From NCBI RefSeq assembly GCF_002737765.1, contig NZ_PEGG01000002.1, positions 1 to 25,452 of the forward strand: a stretch of 25,452 bases of DNA. Reading direction: 5' to 3'. The position numbers and the translations under genes were made by a program. The notes under the pieces were generated by a model that worked only from the letters and a program-made list of their open reading frames with translations, did no database searches and was not told where the DNA came from. The stretch comes from Caulobacter sp. B11 (GTDB taxonomy: Bacteria > Pseudomonadota > Alphaproteobacteria > Caulobacterales > Caulobacteraceae). This document shows, in pieces, positions 23,279 to 25,452 of the stretch (the first letter of the stretch is position 1; the number at the start of each line of letters is the position of its first letter).

Positions 23279-25452
23279 TCAGGCCGCCGCGAAGTCGCGA
23301 TGCGCCTCGGCGCTGCTCTGATGGACGGGCAGGGTGAAGCTGACCGTGGTGCCGTCGCCCGGCACGCTGCTCATGTCCAGCGCGCCGTCGTGCATCTCGA
23401 CCAGCGACTTGGTCAGGGCCAGGCCTAGGCCCGTGCCCTGGGTGGTCTTGGCGTGCTGGCTCTCGACCTGCTCGAACGGCCGGGCCAGGCGAGCCAGATC
23501 CTCGGCGGCGATGCCGATGCCGGTGTCGGTGACCGAGACCCTGACGCGTTCGCCCAGGGGGTCGCGGCGCACCTCGGCCCGGACGGTGACCCGACCGGCG
23601 CGGGGCGTGAACTTGATGGCGTTGGACAGCAGGTTGAGCAGCACCTGCTTGACGGCCCGGTAGTCGGCCTCGATCTCGGGAAGGGGCGGGAAGTCGATCT
23701 CCAGCCTCAGGCCGGCCGCCTCGGCGCGGTTGCGGACCAGACGCACGGCGTCCTCGGTGACCTCTTCCAGGGACATCGGCTCGAACTTCAGGTTCATCTT
23801 GCCGGCCTCGATCTTGGACATGTCGAGGATGTCGTTGATCAGGGCCAGCAGGTGCTGGCCGGAATTGTGGATGTCGAGGCTGTAGCCCTTGTAGCGCTGG
23901 TCGCCGAGCGGGCCGAACATCTCGTGCATCATGATTTCGGAGAAGCCGTTGATGGCGTTCAGCGGCGTGCGCAGCTCGTGGGACATATTGGCCAGGAACT
24001 CGCTCTTGGCCTTGTTGGCGCCCTCGGCCTTGACCTTCTCCATCTCGTACTTGCGGGCCAGTTCCGCCAGCTGCTCCTGGCTGCGCTCGAGGCCGGTGAC
24101 CGCGTGCTGCAGTTGCTCCTCGTTGAGGCGGCGGGCCTCTTCCTGGTTCTTGATGGCGGTGATGTCGGCGGCGGTCATCACCAGGCCGCCCTCGGCCGTG
24201 CGGCGCTCGCTGATCTGGATCCAGCGGCCGTCCATCAGCTCGGCCTCGCGCACGCCCTTGGCCCCGTCGGGGGCGGGCTGGTCGTGCTTGATGGCCAGAG
24301 CCGCGAAGCGGTTGACCTCGGCCCGCGACGCGCCGGGCTTGAGCAGCTTGGGCTCGAGGTTGAAGACGCTGCGATAGTTGCGGTTGCACATCAGCAGCCG
24401 GCCCTGGCGATCCCAGAGCACGAAGGCCTCGGAGACGCTCTCGATGGCGTCGCGCAGGCGGTTCTCGGCGGCCTGGGCCCGGGCCTGGGCCAGGCGTTCC
24501 TCGGTGACGTCGAGCGCCACGCCGATGATCCGCGAATAGCCGTCCTCGCCCGGTTGGCCAAAGCCCTGGCCGCGGGCGTCGACCCATAGGGCGCGGCCGC
24601 CCTGTTCGGTGGGCGGCACCCGGAACGAGACGTCGAACGCGCCGTACATGGCGGCGTTGGCCAGGGCCTGGCGCACCCGCTCGCGATGATCCATCGAAAT
24701 CCGGTCGAGCAGTTCCTGGCCGCCGACCACGCCGCCGCCGCCCAGCCGAACATCGCGCCGGTGACGTCAGACAGGAATACCTGGTCGGAGCGTAGATCCC
24801 ATTCCCAGATGCCGCAGCGCGCGGCCTCGACCGCCAGGCGGAAGCGCTGCTCGCTGTCGACGAACTCGCGCTGGGCGGTTTCGGCCCGGCGGCTCTGGAT
24901 CATCAGCATCAGCGCCAGGGCGATGCCCACCGCCAGCGGGGCCAGCAGGTTGACGGCCCCCTCCATGATCTTGCGATCGATATTGGCCACGGTGTGGGAC
25001 GGGGTGGCGACGCCGACCAGAAGGACGCCCTCGGCGAGGGGCTGCAGGGCGACATCGAGGGCCGCGCCGCCGGGCGATTCGCCGCGCACCGCCGAGGCGC
25101 CGGCGTCGATGTCGGCCATCGAGACGGAAAAGGCTTGCTGGATGTCGGTGGCCCCGAGGATCGGCCGGCCGCTGGAGGCCAGAATGACGCCGTCGGCGCG
25201 CATCAGGGCGGTCGCGCCGTCGGGGATCGGCTTGCCGACCAGCCGCGAAGGGTCGCTCGACGCGATCACCACGCCCGGGTCCCGGCGATCGGGGCCGAGA
25301 CAACGACATAGAGCCGATTGGAGCCGGCGATCGATCCGATCCAGACGCTGCGCTCGGAGGCCGCGGCCGTGCGGGCCACGGCGCGCCATTCGGCCCCGGG
25401 ATCGCGACCGGCGACGGCCAGCACTCCGCCCGGACCGACCACCGCCACGGCC
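23279..25452 (-). CDS. pleC: PleC-like sensor histidine kinase/phosphatase, 5' end outside window, frameshifted twice
   Basis: About 723 residues are visible after repair. Order: N-terminal sensor region (truncated at the right edge), one membrane helix (LLAPLAVGIALALMLMI, near 24930), PAS-A (FRLAVEAARCGIWEWDLRSD), PAS-B (RLRDAIESVSEAFVLWDRQG), a coiled coil, HisKA with SHELRTPLNAINGFSE, and an ATPase domain with N box LLNLLSNAIKFTPRAG, G1 DTGIGIA, F box PFEQVE and G2 GTGLGLALTKSL. This layout and the C-terminal sequence match Caulobacter PleC, which sets polar development by controlling DivK and PleD phosphorylation; about 119 residues would be missing. Frame breaks lie near 24741-24743 (C run; GW to GGGVVGGQEL) and 25281-25283 (C run; APIAG to DPGVVIAS); each needs one extra C/G. 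A sequence error is inferred, as the gene is otherwise intact. Confidence 0.85.

Overview
The window looks like a chromosomal segment of a Caulobacteraceae alphaproteobacterium (Caulobacter or a close relative). The reasons are the very high GC content, a PleC-like sensor kinase at the right edge, a purC/purS/purQ/purL + purB locus, the alphaproteobacterial F1-ATPase zeta inhibitor gene next to purC, and GC-rich intergenic hairpin repeats of the type common in this group. I see no tRNA, rRNA, CRISPR array, transposase, integrase or phage module.

Layout, left to right. 1-890: secreted M28 metallopeptidase, cut by the left edge and frameshifted. 1008-1586: secreted fasciclin-domain protein, ending at a strong hairpin shared with the convergent lipoprotein gene (1662-2483). 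2583-5131: purL followed by a cysteine-rich lipoprotein. 5239-5592: small membrane protein. 5850-6443: exported cyclophilin. 6528-6704: 58-residue disordered protein with a textbook terminator. 6783-8708: exported CocE/NonD serine hydrolase. 8819-9480: purQ (frameshifted). 9531-10055: membrane protein. 10238-11782: cytochrome P450 (CYP108-like) followed 7 bp later by a 58-residue rubredoxin gene, with a divergent TetR regulator and an inverted-repeat operator between. 12503-14257: membrane-anchored HEAT-like protein of unknown function. 14265-14969: peptidoglycan-binding/Cys-amidase protein. 15055-16101: purS and purC. 16373-16690: ATP synthase zeta inhibitor. 16799-18627: purB with an overlapping DNA-deoxyinosine glycosylase gene. 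18707-18970: small exported protein. 18990-19269: hairpin repeats. 19270-22222: two tandem Spinster-type MFS transporters, each preceded by a copy of the same upstream element. 22322-22944: glutathione S-transferase. 22952-25452: pleC-like sensor kinase and a predicted tyrosine phosphatase that begins directly after its stop codon.

The main biological theme is de novo purine synthesis. PurC, PurS, PurQ, PurL and PurB act in one pathway and purC-S-Q-L keep the same order and strand, but the run is split by about 5.6 kb (purS to purQ) and 3.7 kb (purQ to purL) of unrelated genes. Next to purB, whose reactions lead through and from IMP, lies a gene for a repair enzyme that removes hypoxanthine (the IMP base) from DNA.

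The most important caution is sequence quality. At least eight frame breaks occur in six conserved genes (M28 peptidase, purQ, both MFS genes, GST, pleC). Each can be explained by missing bases, mostly one G or C in or beside a GC run. The pattern points to deletion errors in the read or assembly rather than real pseudogenes. One break pair is hidden inside an apparently intact 501-codon MFS frame. The best candidates for new biology are the TetR/CYP108/rubredoxin cassette, the purB-deoxyinosine glycosylase overlap and the duplicated MFS control element; I found no clear, wholly new system.
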